A DNA stretch of 64,000 bases from Trichoplax adhaerens (lineage: Eukaryota; Placozoa; Uniplacotomia; Trichoplacea; Trichoplacidae), in NCBI RefSeq assembly GCF_000150275.1, contig NW_002060977.1, positions 238,288 through 302,287 of the forward strand, read 5' to 3'. The position numbers were made by a program, and so were the translations under genes. Shown piece after piece: positions 15,101 through 30,100 of the stretch. Positions within the stretch are counted from its first letter, which is position 1, and every line of letters begins with the position of its first letter. The notes under the pieces are model-generated. The model made no database searches. It saw nothing but the letters and a program-made list of their open reading frames with translations, and was not told where the DNA came from.

Positions 15101-18100
15101 AATTATAGTGAATATGCAATAATTTAAATTTTATATAATAAAATGTTGATAATATTAAAGTTTATGAAATCTTAACTAACGCTGTAATTTTGTTATTTAA
15201 TATTATACTTAATTTTGTAGTGGACTTAAGCAAAATTTTATAGCGGAAGTGACTGATCAAAGCATAACAGGATTAAGCAATTTGCAACATTTGTTAGTAA
15301 AATGCGTTTAGGTTTTATATGCTATATCTAGTAGAAAATAAATATTTTGATTGCATGAAGCGAGTACTGTTATAAAATAATGTTAAAATGCTGCACGAAT
15401 ATGTGCAACTAGATAGACACAAATACTTTACGGTATCCTGGAATTTTATTATTACACTAATGTTTCAGTTCGAACTATTATGAAAGTAAACTATTTTTAA
15501 TGTATCAGATAACAGGAATACTGATTTATTTAAAGAAAAAGTTAACAATAGGGTTCAATATTTGTCAAAATTTCTTAATCTGATAATAGTAATAACAGTT
15601 AGCGGTTTTGGCTCTTAGCTTAATTTATCTCAATTTTTGTAGACTAATTATAAAATATAGAATATAATTGACGTATTACAAATATGATTTAGAGATTTAG
15701 CCTCTAATTCAGTATCATACGTGGCTTTGACCAGCTATAATGGCCCGGCGAAATTACAAACTTTGTATGTCATACAATATGAAATGTTAAATAATGATTT
15801 GTTTAAATCTGGCTTAAAGAATCTATGACTGAACAAATTTGGAAATTCTAGTTTCTTACGCCTTAATGTTTTAGAAATAATGACATAATTCCTATATTAT
15901 TCCTCAAGTTTATGTTGCAATAACTATGGTTTTAAAACGTTGATATCGGACTTTATTATGTTACAAAGGAAGCGTACAATTTTACAATGATTATATTTAA
16001 TATTATTGAGAAATTCAGCGGCTGATATCATCATTTATTAATTCAGAAACTTGCGAAGTATGAACTTGTACAGCTTGGAAAATTTGAATGTTGATACTCT
16101 TTCCCAAGTAAAGGAAATGTAAGCATTCTGGTAGAAAAAATCATATAATCCATGATTCCTCATAAAGTTTACATTTACAAAAAAGAATTAAGGAATTAGA
16201 AATGTTGAAGATTTAACTCGGTTTATTCAGTGATTTATATAGGAATAAAATAAGGAGACTGGAATGGTCATCTACTTTTGAATATATTGATATCGAAAAA
16301 CTGTATGCAGCTCTAGCATAATTCCACTAATTTTAAGCAAACAAAACATTCCATCTTAATTAAATTAACCTTCTTTCTTAATATTTTAATACCATTTTTA
16401 ATAATGTATTCTGTGATTTTAAACAACAATTTAGAAATTTTTTGTGGTTGTTATCACAAACTTATGTTGCGAACTACTACACTAAATTATTAGATTACTT
16501 ATGCTTTGCTCCACTACACCTGGAGTTCTACTGTACGGTAGCTCTATACTACTTACGGTCTATCACAAACCAGCTTCGCGACAAGGATAAAGTAAAACAA
16601 ATCTCTAAATTACTATAGTCTCCGGGATTCAGTATCCCTTAACTACCTCACAACAATTTAGACGCCTTTGATTCTACGTTAAACTCAACTGGACAATTGA
16701 GAACTACTTTATTCAATTATCTGACGGCATTACAGCACTGCATTTAATTTACTGTAACACATTTATAATTAGAGTAATTCGTATTGTAAGTAACTAGTTG
16801 TAATATATTATCACTATATTATATTAACCAAATTTAGATAGCTATTTCTTCACGGTAGTTCGTACCGTGAAGACGGTCACACAGGGATAAGACTGTTCTA
16901 CAAGATTAGTATAGTTTTTATTAATAGAGCAGCCGAGTACCTTCTCGTATTTGATCTAATAAAGAACTCAGGAACTGAGCATTCGCTCGTCCTTTTATAC
17001 CCTTCCACTAAATTTGTGGTGTACACATAGTAACTTGACAATATAAGATTTACATGATTTGTATGGGAGGACAAGCCTCAATAAACTATATAGTTTACTA
17101 TATATATACAAGTACGTAAACAACTTTAATTAGCAATAACTAATTAATAGCCAATTAGACCCTTAAGGCTCAGCACGATAATCGCACGTTCGCAGCGGGT
17201 GCTAACGTGCCGTCATTATTAATATCTATATAGGCTCTACTAATTAATTGCAAAATGCATTTATGCCTTTGTTGTCTAGCAATCTAGACATTATTAATAT
17301 TCTTAACTTCAATTATCAATTACCAATATGATCCATTAGCTAAATACTAACAAAATCTATTTAATTAGCAAGTACGGTGCTTTGCTCCGTAACAGCTGTT
17401 TAATTACGACTGTACCTAGTAGTTTTTAATGTTGTCTTGATTTTAATTGAATGTCATTAAAAGGAATTTGGAGTTTAATGGTCTAATTGAAATCAAAAGT
17501 ATAAACAGAATCAGTTCTCTTCAATTCCTGTGAGTGTTCAGTACTGTACTGCGTAAAAAATTAATACGTGTCATTGGATCGTTTTCATAGAAATGAATTT
17601 CTTTCTGTATTAAATAAAACATTCAAGTGTGACCGTTTTGGATAATTTTGATTTTACATAGCTTTATTTTATAATAATTAGCAATTTATCCTATAATCAA
17701 ATACGCTCATTCTCAGCAGTTTCCCTTATGAATTTAACCTCTCTTTCGGTGTTGTAAGTATCATTAAACAGATCAAATTCGATTTTTCCACGATGTTCTA
17801 GCATATGTTATAGTTTAAACATTTTTGTGATTATAATGGCATGCATGTATGGCAATACTTTAAAAAGAAATTTTAATTACCAAAACAAGGTCTTTAAGAC
17901 ATAATCTTATAAAGAAAGTTATGAAGACAGATGTGAAAAACACCATAAATCTTAATAAGATTAAGAAACTGTAAGTGTTTTGATATTGTTTTATAATGTG
18001 ATGGATATTGGAAATAGATGCAATTTTATGGAAGTTGATAGTCGTCCTCTGATTATATCATTATATGACATACCAATTATCGCGACTGCTTTCAATTATA

Positions 18101-21100
18101 ACAACATACTACGACTACTCTTGCGACACAGGAAATATTACAATACTGATAGTAAATATCGCTTTAATCGACAAATTACTTCCCTAGCCTGCGATACAGT
18201 TGCTGTAGTCTTTACGAAGTACGCATGCTTACGTGCGATATAATATAGCGTAACTCTGTTCGCATTTTATTGATTCTATTTATATACTCTATTAGTCGTT
18301 TTATGCATGTTTTTTGGGCTATCAGCATATTTTCAATAACAATAATGTTATTACGATTAAGTAATCGTATACGGATATTTAAAGTAATAAACAATTTCAT
18401 ATATAATTTTATCACGATTACGAGTTCTATCTAGTTTTTATATTCCAAATACCTTCTGGAAACATTTATTGTTCCGTCATAATATCATAAGGGTTTACTT
18501 TATCACCAGCAACAACAATTCCTGAAGTAGTGCTGTATATTTCTAAGAAGTTTAAAACAAAATATTGTCGTAAACTATATATCTATATAACGCTAAGTTA
18601 TTTTCATGACTGTGACAAAACGGTATCGTCAGCATAAGTTAGTGCGAAGAGTCCATTAGAGTATTGGTTTTATTAACATTAGTCGTATTTCGTTAGCAAT
18701 TTTCCCTTAGTGAAGTATTAGCTTTAAGTTACCTTCATTAATTGAAATCGTTTTCAAAAATGAGGAATAAACATAAGATTTGCCTTTTATACATTAAATT
18801 TTAAATTTTCGTTGATAGACCGTATTTAAAGTACAATTCTGAAAAGCAGTCAGCTTGTTATGCATAGATTTTCTTTATATGTTTTATGCCATGGCTCTCT
18901 TTAACTACTTTGAAATTTCATAATTAATAATCATAGAAGACTAAATATTCTACGTTTTGCAATTTTAGTGATATTTCGAGTAATCGTTTACATCAAATTG
19001 AAGATGGGTCATTTATAAATGCTAAGAATTTAAAAACCCTGTAAGAAATAATTTTGACAGCGGAAGGCCTTTTAAAAATTAGTAGCAATTATTTTAATAC
19101 TTTACGACCATCGGTTGTTCAAATATAAACCTTTAAAATGCAAGCCTTCTAATTGAAATTATTGCGAGTCCTATCTTTCTTTTTATTTTCTATAGCTATA
19201 TAAATGATAATGATATAAGAAATATAGCATTTACAAAAGATATTTGGAGTTTAGAAAATCTGTAAGTATTCTTAAATGGACACCTTTCGAGGAGTGTAAG
19301 AAACTTGCAATTTGGATAGTTAGCTAATTGCTTATCTAATCCTAGTATAATTCAAAGCAAAAGGGATTTTCGATATTTTAAGTAGAAATCCTTGAATTTC
19401 AATTATTATGAGCTAAATTTAAACACTTTTAGGTTTACTAGTACTTCTGATTTTGGAAGCGCACTAGTATACGCTACTTCCGTATTAATCATTCGCAGAA
19501 ATTGTACGTAAGACTGCAGATTATTTGACTGGGTAATTTAGCCTTTATTCTAATATATCATTTAGATATGCATCCAGCAATAAATTAGAAGAATTATCAG
19601 GAGTGGTATTTTCAAGTCTCGTACATTTGAAAGTTCTGTAAGTTTTCAATTGCAGCCGATGCTGTATTACCACATAATGATGTTATATTTATGATCCAAC
19701 CAATATCAATTAATACCATCGTAAATTCGTAATCATTCGTCAATATTCTTTCGCTAATACATGTGTAATATGCAAATCGGAGGATATAATATATTTTAAA
19801 TGCGATCTTTTAATGATAACTAATAGCAACTCTAAATCTTCAGTTATAGTATCATCGCGTTCCCATAAATAAAGGGTTGATGCAAGATCTTTAGCAAATT
19901 TGATAAATGTATTAAATGGCTCACATGTTAGTCAAGAGGATATTAGTGAGATGATATTTTGCTAATGTAACAATTAATAGCTGATACGGTATAATTAGAT
20001 ATGCTAAATAATTTAATTGACCAATAATATAATGCTTAAGAAAGAGTTAATAACTATAAAACATTTTCTGTTATCTTGCAATAGTGATCTATCCACTAAC
20101 AACTTCAAAACAATTGATTCTGAAGCCTTAACTTCTCTAAAAAGCCTAGAAGAATTGTAAGACAAAACTCTTTAATTCATTTTCTTTCCGTTTTGTCACT
20201 ATACGTATAAATTTTATGATATGGTATTGTAATTATGTGATGTAACTGATCACGAATATCCAAAATTTGTAGAAGATTAGACTTTATAAGATCTTACACA
20301 AATACAATGTACATACAGATCTACTGTAGCCGAATATATCTATTAAATACTTCTAGAAAGAACTACTAGAACAATCTTAGTTGCCAGCTTATATGCTTTT
20401 TGTAGCATTCGCAGCTACAATCAGCCGAGCAACATCCTACCTTATTTTATACATAATCAAATTATTATTAGTAATAACATTTTACAGTGGACCATCACTA
20501 ATCCAATTCTAATCCAATATTCTATTACAATATTTACTACATATTATTTCTACCAGTTAGAGTAAGATAATTTAATCCTATTCTAATATATGAATTACAA
20601 TCTATGTTTACTTCTAACCTTAATAGTAACTAGACATTCTACCGTATTTAGTCATCTACACTCTAGCATAGAATCTTCCACTACAGTCCATGGTCATTAG
20701 CTATTAAATAAATCTTAAGATAAATATATGAAGTCAAGCTTCTGTAAATCATACTTAACGTGAATAATAGTCTACAATCCTATGTCACAAACCAGCTTCG
20801 TGACAAGGATAACGTTAAACAAACCTCTAAAATTACTATAGTCTCCGGGATTCAGTATCCCTTAACCACCTCACAAGAATTTAGACGCCTTTGATTCTAC
20901 ATTAAACTCAACTAGACAATTCAGAACTGCTTTATTCAACTATCTGACGGGCTTATATACCCTTCTACAGCAGCTAACATTTACGAGTCATCTTATAAAA
21001 ATACTTACGTGAGAACATCTACTAAATAATTTTTCACAGTCGGACTACAATATGTCCATTCACAGAATCATTTCAGAGCACATTGCAGCATAGCATTAAA

Positions 21101-24100
21101 TTTACTGTAACACATTTATAATTAGAGTAATTCCTACTGTAAGTAACTAGTTGTAATATATTATCACTATATTATATTAACCAAATTTAGATGGCTATTT
21201 CTTCACGGTAGTTCGTACCGTGACATCCTAATACTATGTTACGTCACAAATTGTTATACTAAACTAAATGACAATCAAGTTATTAAGTTTATTAATTTAA
21301 TTGCCAATGGCAAGACTACTACCACAGTATTGTATAGATAATTACACAACAAAGATATTCTGCGTACAACCATTGAACTAGATTCAAGAATCGGCTTCCT
21401 TGGACAATATATATAAATAAATGTCTAAAAGCTTTATTAGCCAAAAGAATTATTTTTACACTATTTATAGCTTCAATGATACACACATTATCTCTACCCT
21501 TAAAAAATCGAAATTAATTCCAAATATCTTAATGTCAATATAAAAACTTAATTTTGCTAGTGACTGAGCATCTTGACATCAAAACCACTTCTAGGACTCT
21601 TCTTAAATATAAATAAGTAGTCTATATGTAAAATTTCAGGAAATAAATAGCTGAGAAAAATAGAAATTTTTAAATCGATCTGATTATGAGAATCTTACAA
21701 CTGAGTAATGGTTTAATTTTTTTATTATTTCCCTAATCAGATATTTGGAAGATATAGGATTGAAGAGTCTATCTAGAATTAATTTTGCGGAACTTAATCT
21801 ATTGAAAAAGCTGTAAGTTATGAATGCATAGAATCTGTAAGATAAATTTACAGCTGATAAATAATTTTAGTAAAAAAACTAAAGGGTATTTTGTTTTGCA
21901 CATCATAGTATAGTACCGTGATGCGTTGTGCAAACAGTATGATACTCAAAATCTTAAGAATCAATTTTTCGTTTTTCATCAATTATTATGTTAGCTTGTA
22001 ATAGGTTAATTTTGGCCTCTCATGGTACATTATATTTACTTAAATTAACACGACCAACTTTCACGCAAATAGATCTGTATCTAATTAATTAATTGATTAC
22101 AATATTTTGTTTTAGTTATTATTTTGACATAATAGCAGCGGCTGCATATATCGCAAAGAGTTTTAAAGCCATTACCCTAAGCTTCGTATTTTCTTAAATC
22201 ATGTTTCCACAACTACCCTTGCAGCACAAGAAATATTACAATACTGATAGTAAATATGCAGTAATCGACAAAATTATTTCCCTAGCCTGCGATACAGTTA
22301 CTGTAGTCTTTATGAAGTATGCACGCTTACGTGCGATACAATATAGCGTAACTCTCTTTGCATTTTCTGGACTCTACTTATATACTCTATTAGTCGTATT
22401 AAACATGTTTTGGGGGCTATCAGCATATTTTCAATAACAATAATGTTATTACGATTAAGTAATCTTATACGGACATTTGAAGTAATAAACAATTTCCTAC
22501 ATAATTTTATCACGATTACGAGTTCTATCTAGTTTTTATATTCCAAATACCTTCTGGAAACATTTATTATTCATTCATAATAAACTAGATAACGCAATGT
22601 ACGATCTATACGTCAATTCCTAGAACCACCTATCAAGGAACGATATCTGCACTATCAGAAACGCTTTTGCTCTACTAGCGGACTACGCAAAGATTTAGAC
22701 GCCTCGTATTTTACGTTAAATACTAAGTTAAAGAATTAATTTTATTACACGATATATTACGTTTATATACTCTTCCTCAATAGTTCGTGAGTCATAGTTA
22801 GTAAGATCAATTTTGGAAACATTCACTGAATTAGAAATTAATTTTAGCTACTGCTCCCTAATACAGACAACAGTGATCACGAATATAAACATCTGATGAC
22901 TAATACAGAATATTCAGATTACGATATGTCCTAGCACGAGATATTTCCACGATAATTTACAATCTACTATGAATAAGTTGCAATCGCAATGATTCGAACT
23001 GTAATAGAAGTCGACTAAAAAGGGTAGGCTAACAAATTTATCCTAACATAGATATTTCTACTCTAATACAGTATATAACACTGTCACAGACCGTAAAATA
23101 TTTACTATATACGTCAGATGTAGAAAACTTTGGCTACATTTAACAACAGTATTCCATCGTAGTGAAACTCGTACCTCTTATTGTGCTCAAAGAATGGGTA
23201 AAAGCTAGAATGGAACGGACTTTTTAGGTGTTGTACATTCAATTTAATTGTCAGTAATATAGCAAGCACCAGCTAACAAATATTTCTGTAATAGCAAATC
23301 AACAGTTCTAGGATAACAAAGCTTGCTCTATATCTAGATATACTGATTTTATTACTTGGAGATTATAAACAGCAGTTTTAAAATTGTTCGGTATTGCTTA
23401 GATTATGAGGTTTGCTGCCGGCGTATTATTGAAAAAAATTTAAGGTTACATATTTTTGTATGAGACAAAAATATTGTGTCACCATAATAAAGATGCGACT
23501 TTTACGTATATAATTATTTTTTATGAATTAAAAATAATTTTTTCTAAGTCTGTTTCTTGAGAATGTGTTAACAGCAATAATTAAAACTATATGTTTATCT
23601 TATCTAGCCAATGTGCCTTGACTACATTTTTAAAAATCAATACTCACCTATCTAAAGTAAGACTAACCTTGTTCATCATAATAATAGTATTCTTGGAAAT
23701 AATGATATCGAAGCCATTTTTCAACATCAGTTTAGCGGCTTAAATGATCTTCAAGTTCTGTAAGTAATCGATATCAAAGAACAATTTTAATTCTGTTGCT
23801 TATATTTTATAACTAATTTAAATGATGTTCTTGCTTAAAATTTTTGTCTATGGTATTACGACTATAAATTTTAGCTTGCTTTAATTTATCCTGAACTCAT
23901 CCTTGTTTGTAGCGATTTGTCCAAAAATTTAATAATTAAGGTGCCTGATGACACTTTGCAAAACATGATAAGTCTACAGACACTGTAAGTAATGTTAATT
24001 TAAATTAATATTTTATTGTATTTAAAATTAAAATTGATGAGATTGTAGATTTCGGTTAACAATACAAAAGTCGTTAAACTAGATTATTTTATAAAATTCT

Positions 24101-27100
24101 CTAAACTTTAAAACCAATTTTTTCAGTTATTTGAATGAAAACAAGTTATCTGAATTTGACGCTCACATCATCTGCTCAAATCGTGATATATATCACTTGT
24201 AGGTCGTATATCATAGCCAAATTTTTTTGGGTTGATTTTATTCTTATATGTTTGTTTTTGACACACGTATCATGTACCTGAATTATCTTTTAAAAATGCC
24301 ACTAGATTACAATATCATAATCTTAATCAGTTAAATTTCTCGACCTATGAAGAATTGAATATTATGATATATTTTCTTGAATCATTTGTTTTATTCATTA
24401 AAGTAACGAAGGGATTACTTCCAAAGGCAGTTGTGCCTGTTTATAAGTATGAGCCTTCTAGCAGTTTGAACTCCTTCATTTTAGTTTTCTTTGCAAGTAA
24501 CTTCATTAAATAACATTAATTAATAAATTAATAATTGAGGATCCTCAAATCTAATTCCGTGAAGCTGCGATAACGGCGATTAAAACACAAACGAATAAGG
24601 AATATTACAGTATTAATCTTGTTCCATCAATCCAGTCGACATAAAAATTTGTTTGACGTACATAAATCACTATGCCACATTTTTGGTATATAAAAAATTA
24701 GTCGGGAAAATCGTATAGAGTCACTGCTAGACATATTTTAAGTCTCATAAAGGCTGTTAGCGGCCTGAGTAGTAGTAAAAATTTATTTGTATGAGTTAAT
24801 AACAGTCCAAAATAGCAGCAAAATGGAGTGTCATTTCGGAATCTAATACATTTAATTTGTAATTAAGTTCAAGTTACTTAAGATAAACTAATAGGTTTCG
24901 GTGAGTTTCTCAATCATAACGTGATAACTTATCTGAAACGTTCAAACAAGACTTTTCTTAGACTCGGTCAAAACTAACTAATTACTAAACAGTACAAAAA
25001 TTATTACGTAATGAGAATACAGATCTTCACTACACAACTTTCACGATAAGATCGAGAAGAATATCATTCAGCAAATATATGGCAAAGACATAACCGTTAA
25101 GAATAATAACACTGCGCTGCTATCTAAGCAGAATAGAATATGCTCTTAAAATGCTACTAATATTAGAAAGAATCTAGCTATCGATCTTCTTATTATACAA
25201 GTGCCTAGATGTTTTAAGTACTTTACTCGAAAATAAACAGAATTTCAATTTTAACTTCGTGACTAACCACTAGGCTATAGTTACATATTATCGCAAGATT
25301 ACGTAATACACCACCCAAACGCCCTTTCTACTTATTAGGTATCACACAGTACTGAATAGAAAGCGTTAAATACTAAGACTTATGAATAACTAGAAGGAAT
25401 AATTACTGCATATGAGTAAATCCAAATGCAGATTGAAGATCCTAAATTAAGATTTTTATTTATTAATTCATGTCTTGCCTAAATGCTATATTAAGATGTC
25501 AGATTGTTTCAAACTAAGCAAATTTTTTATAACAATCAACAATTCAGGAGTTTACAATCAAATCAAATTAGAAAGGTTATAGACAGACGATGTCTCGGAG
25601 GCTACACTAATTTACGAAAGTTGTAAGTTCCACAATTAAACAGCTCAAATAAATTCTTGTTTTACTCGGCCGTGAAAAATTTTAATTTTAAAATTCAAAA
25701 TATTATGCGTAATTTCTAATTTTATACTGTGATTTACTGTATGGCACGTTTACATAGTTGGATATAAGAAGTAGCTTTTTCTTCTGTTCGAATAGAAATA
25801 TGAATAACAATCTACTTGACGACACTTTTGATCAAAGCTTGAAAAGTGCTGACCTATTTCAATATCTAGACGATCTGTAAGGAAGAATCTTACAAATTTT
25901 GACGTACTATCTTAAATATTAGCAATTTAGTATTGAAAGGTACATTATCTGTAAGTTAAGTGCTGTATCCGAATTTATCCTCCGCTGTTTAGAACTAAAC
26001 TACTAGTATGTAGAACTAAATCCGCAACTTCATTTATGTAGTACGGACAGTTAATCAGAAATATTGTAAATTTTTAGCTCTTGATCAGAAATGGGTGTTA
26101 GTAGAAATAGTGTACAGGTATAAATTTTTAATATTTATTGTTGCTTAATATTGTTAGAAGACTTAACATGGCCTAGAAATTTCATTATTTGTAATAGATT
26201 AACCTTTAAGCTGCATTTGCCAAATAGGATAAGAAATGATTTACGGTTTTACATAATACTGTGTTACCTTTTTTCTGAAGTTGGTTACTAAGTTTATGAT
26301 TTTTACATTGTTTAGAAATTTAGGCCGTAACAAAATTACTCACTTTCCAAAACATTTGATATCAATTTCCAGAAAAAATTTGCGGACATTGTAAGAAAAT
26401 TCTTTTTATCTTAATATTATTTTTGATAATCGTAGAAAATTATTGGCCGCAATAGAGGGAAATAAAACTTAACAAATGAGATATCGCAACTTATGTCGTA
26501 GGAATATCGGGTACAACAAAATAGCAAGTAGAATTGTTGTGAAAATTTTACAGAGCTTTCAACCATTTAATGACAAATTATGTGGAGAAACGAGTTCAAT
26601 AGGTTGCAGACCATATTCCATGTAAGTTTTAAATCGTGTAACATACCTAATGAAGGTAACTTTTAATTTCATTTTAGTTTCAGCTTTTAACCAAATATTT
26701 AGCTTGTGAAGCATTCAGAATATATGATAAAATCTCAGTAAGACGTAGCTAATAAATCATTGGATAAATGTTGATGCTGTCGAAGTCTACTTAAGGAGCT
26801 TTTCTGTAGGAAACTGTGATATATACCAACCATGAATTTCCAAATTTTAGAAAAATAAGGGCTTTATTGAATCTTATACAAAGATTAACTACACACAGCT
26901 TTACTCTAGCCGAATACTACTACTAAAGACTTCTAGAACGAACTAACTGAATAATCTAAAGTTGTATGCTGTATACTTTCCGTAACATTCGCAGCTACAA
27001 TCCGCATGGCAACCTTTTACCTTATTTTACACATAGTTAAATTATTATTAGTAAGATTATTCTACTGCGGACCATCATTAATCCAATATGGATACGACTA

Positions 27101-30100
27101 CAGTACTTATGTAGACATCATTCACAACAGCCAAAGTACAATGAATTAACCATATCCTAATATATGATTTACAGTTTCTATTTTTACCTATAGCCTCATT
27201 AGTAACTCAACACCTTACTATATATAGTCATCTGTACTCTAGCATAGAGTCTTCTATACCACTACAGTCTATAGTTATAGCTACCAATTATCTCTTAGGA
27301 TGAATATCTACCGTACATTATACTAAACATGGCTGATAGTCTACAATCACAATACTAGTTACATTGCAGAAACGCTGCTCAATTAAATTTAGGGTCTTAA
27401 ATTCAGTGTTTAGTCCAAATCGTAACATCAGGGTAGACTAGTAATGTGTAAGCTAGATAAGTATGACATAAGTACGCATTCACTGCAACATTAAGTATGC
27501 TTAGAGTATGGTATTGAGGAGTTTGGTTAGGCTTGTCTATAATAATCAACTCTTAGTAGTCTCCCATTAAGTGAGACATTTTAAATGTGCAGCGTATAGC
27601 AATAAATAATTCAGTTCTCAATTCTTATTGCTGACTTAGAAAGATGATAATCAAAAAAAGTCATTAGCTATTTCTTATTTATTTTATCGACTATCCGGAA
27701 TACGTGAGAGCGAATTTTTGAAAATCATCTCGAATGATCATAAGAAATATGTTCACAAGATAGATTTTCAAACTCTTAATTAGCTTTACAAGATATTATC
27801 TTGAATATTTCAACTTGTCAGACATTTCTACCACCATAAAATCTTCTCACTAATTTTCGAGAGTAAAATCTTCAAGTATGCGAATGAAATTTAATTGCTA
27901 AAAGTTATAGATGCTAAAATTTTCTTCATACGCTTTTGTAGTGATATTTCAGGAAGCAATTTAAAGATTCTATCCAGAGGAAGCTTTGCACATATTCAGA
28001 ATAATTTGGTTGCATTGTAAATATAAACTAATATGTAACATACTACACTCTTAAAAATTTAATTATTATAACTGATTTAAATAGAGTATACGATGTGTCA
28101 GAAAGAGATTGTTAAAATATTCTTTTATTTAAGCTGAAATCAGATAAATATCAAAAGATTTTTCCTGATATAATTCTGTAACTATGGCGCTCTAGGTATT
28201 TAAACGACAATAACTTAACAAGAATAGATGTTTATGATTTGTTTAATGTTACCAATGATAAGCTGCAGGAATTGTAAGTTAAAAGATGATAATACTTAAA
28301 TTTCCTTTCTTAACTTTTATAGCAAAATTTATTTTTATAGCTTAATTACCTATATCGTGAATATGCAATATTCGGACCTATTAGAGTTGCTAAAAATCAA
28401 TTTTAAAGTAATCATTAAAACTATACTGCAGGCATTTAGCAAATAATGAACTAACAACAATTTCAACGAAAAGGAAATATAAGTTACAAGCCCTGATAGT
28501 CTTGTAAGTTTAGAAACTATTGATTTTAAATTAATTGAGATGTTGAAATCACTTTCTCTATACAGTTGCTATTTTAAGAGATATTAATTGAAATTCAATT
28601 AAAAATAGTTTTAGAATTTTATTGTAAATATTGAAAACTGTATAGTAAAAAATTTGTAACTTGTAATTTAATTTCCTAGAAATCTAAGAGGAAACAAAAT
28701 CACCACCGTTTGTGGAAATCGTACTACATTGGATCTTTCTACTCCTAATGTTGAAGTGCTGTAAGTTCATAGTCGATAATCCAAGTGAATCACTTCTTAT
28801 TTTCATCATATTTGCTTTTAAATAGAATTCTAGTAGCATATCGGTTTGACTCGGTATGGAATATGATTACGCCACTTGCTGTATCATTATGAGAATATTA
28901 TTTCGAATAGCTACTTACACTTCTACTGGATCTGTTGTGATTTCTAATACTTAATTCATTTTTAAATTTTATCAAGAAGGATTGAATATGGTAGTTGATC
29001 AATGTATTTTTTAACATAGAAGTATAGTATATGGCAGGTATCTTTTAATGATTTATTAAGGAAAATGATGATTCCTTTAATGATATTGCAGGCAATTAGA
29101 TAACAATTTTATAAGAAATTTGGAAAAGGGTTGCCTTTACAATTTTTTGAAACTGAAAGTTTTGTAAGTGATCTAAGATCGTAAGTTTTAATTAGATGAT
29201 TGCTATAGCGCCTATAACTGTAAAACAATTAAGATAATTCCTTGATTCATCTCTTGTTTTACTAAAATCCAAAATCGGCACCTGTTACTCAATAAATGTG
29301 GAATTAATATAGTTTACACAAAATTTAAGAAAATTGCAAAAAGGGCAGCTTAGACTGCCTGAAATAATCAAACTAACAAAAGGATTTATAGGAATTACTA
29401 GCAACGCAAGCATTTCTACTTTTGTTCTAGCTTCTTCTATCACTAGACTTCTTAAATTCCACTAACTTCTCAACTACTTTACTGTCGATCTATTATAAGA
29501 ATCGAATTTTACTTGCTATGCAGAGCAGTTGGTAGTATCAAATTAAAGAATTGTCACTTTTAAGTATTCCGAAATAACTGATAATTAAATAATCTGTAAA
29601 GAAAGATCTTACCTTAGATTATTAATCACTGGTAAATTAATAATTTAAGTGAAGTTTAAAATTGCACTATACGTAGATGATAAGGTTTCGTAACTATTAC
29701 TGCAAGTAATAATCAAAATCAGTAATCAGCTAAGCATTTTCTATATGAACTAAATATCTTAGATAAATTACACTTTACATTACTGTTACAGTGTTAAATA
29801 CTGTATTACAGTAGAAATAACTATGTTAGGATAATTCTGTTAGACTATCCTTATTTAGTTAACTTCTAATTTGGATATACTGTATTTTAATATAGCACTG
29901 ACTTTTTATGACAGTGACACTTATACACATACTGAAACTAATAGTTATAATAGGGAATGCAAATCATCTGCTTACAGTTCGAATCATTGTGATTGCAATT
30001 TACTTATGGTAGACTGTAAATTATCATGGAAATGTTCCGTGATAGGACATATCGTAATCTGACTATTCTGTATTAGTCATTACATGTCTATGTTCGTAAA

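Noticed and set aside
17980-18243. 87-codon frame, overlapping one on the minus strand at 18212-18415
   Set aside because: It begins without ATG and covers repeat H; copy 2 supports a different N-terminus and the minus frame is its shadow.
29525-29596. Segment between TGCAG and GTAAAG in the intron before the last LRR
   Set aside because: TAA in the phase-2 frame, with no repeat pattern.
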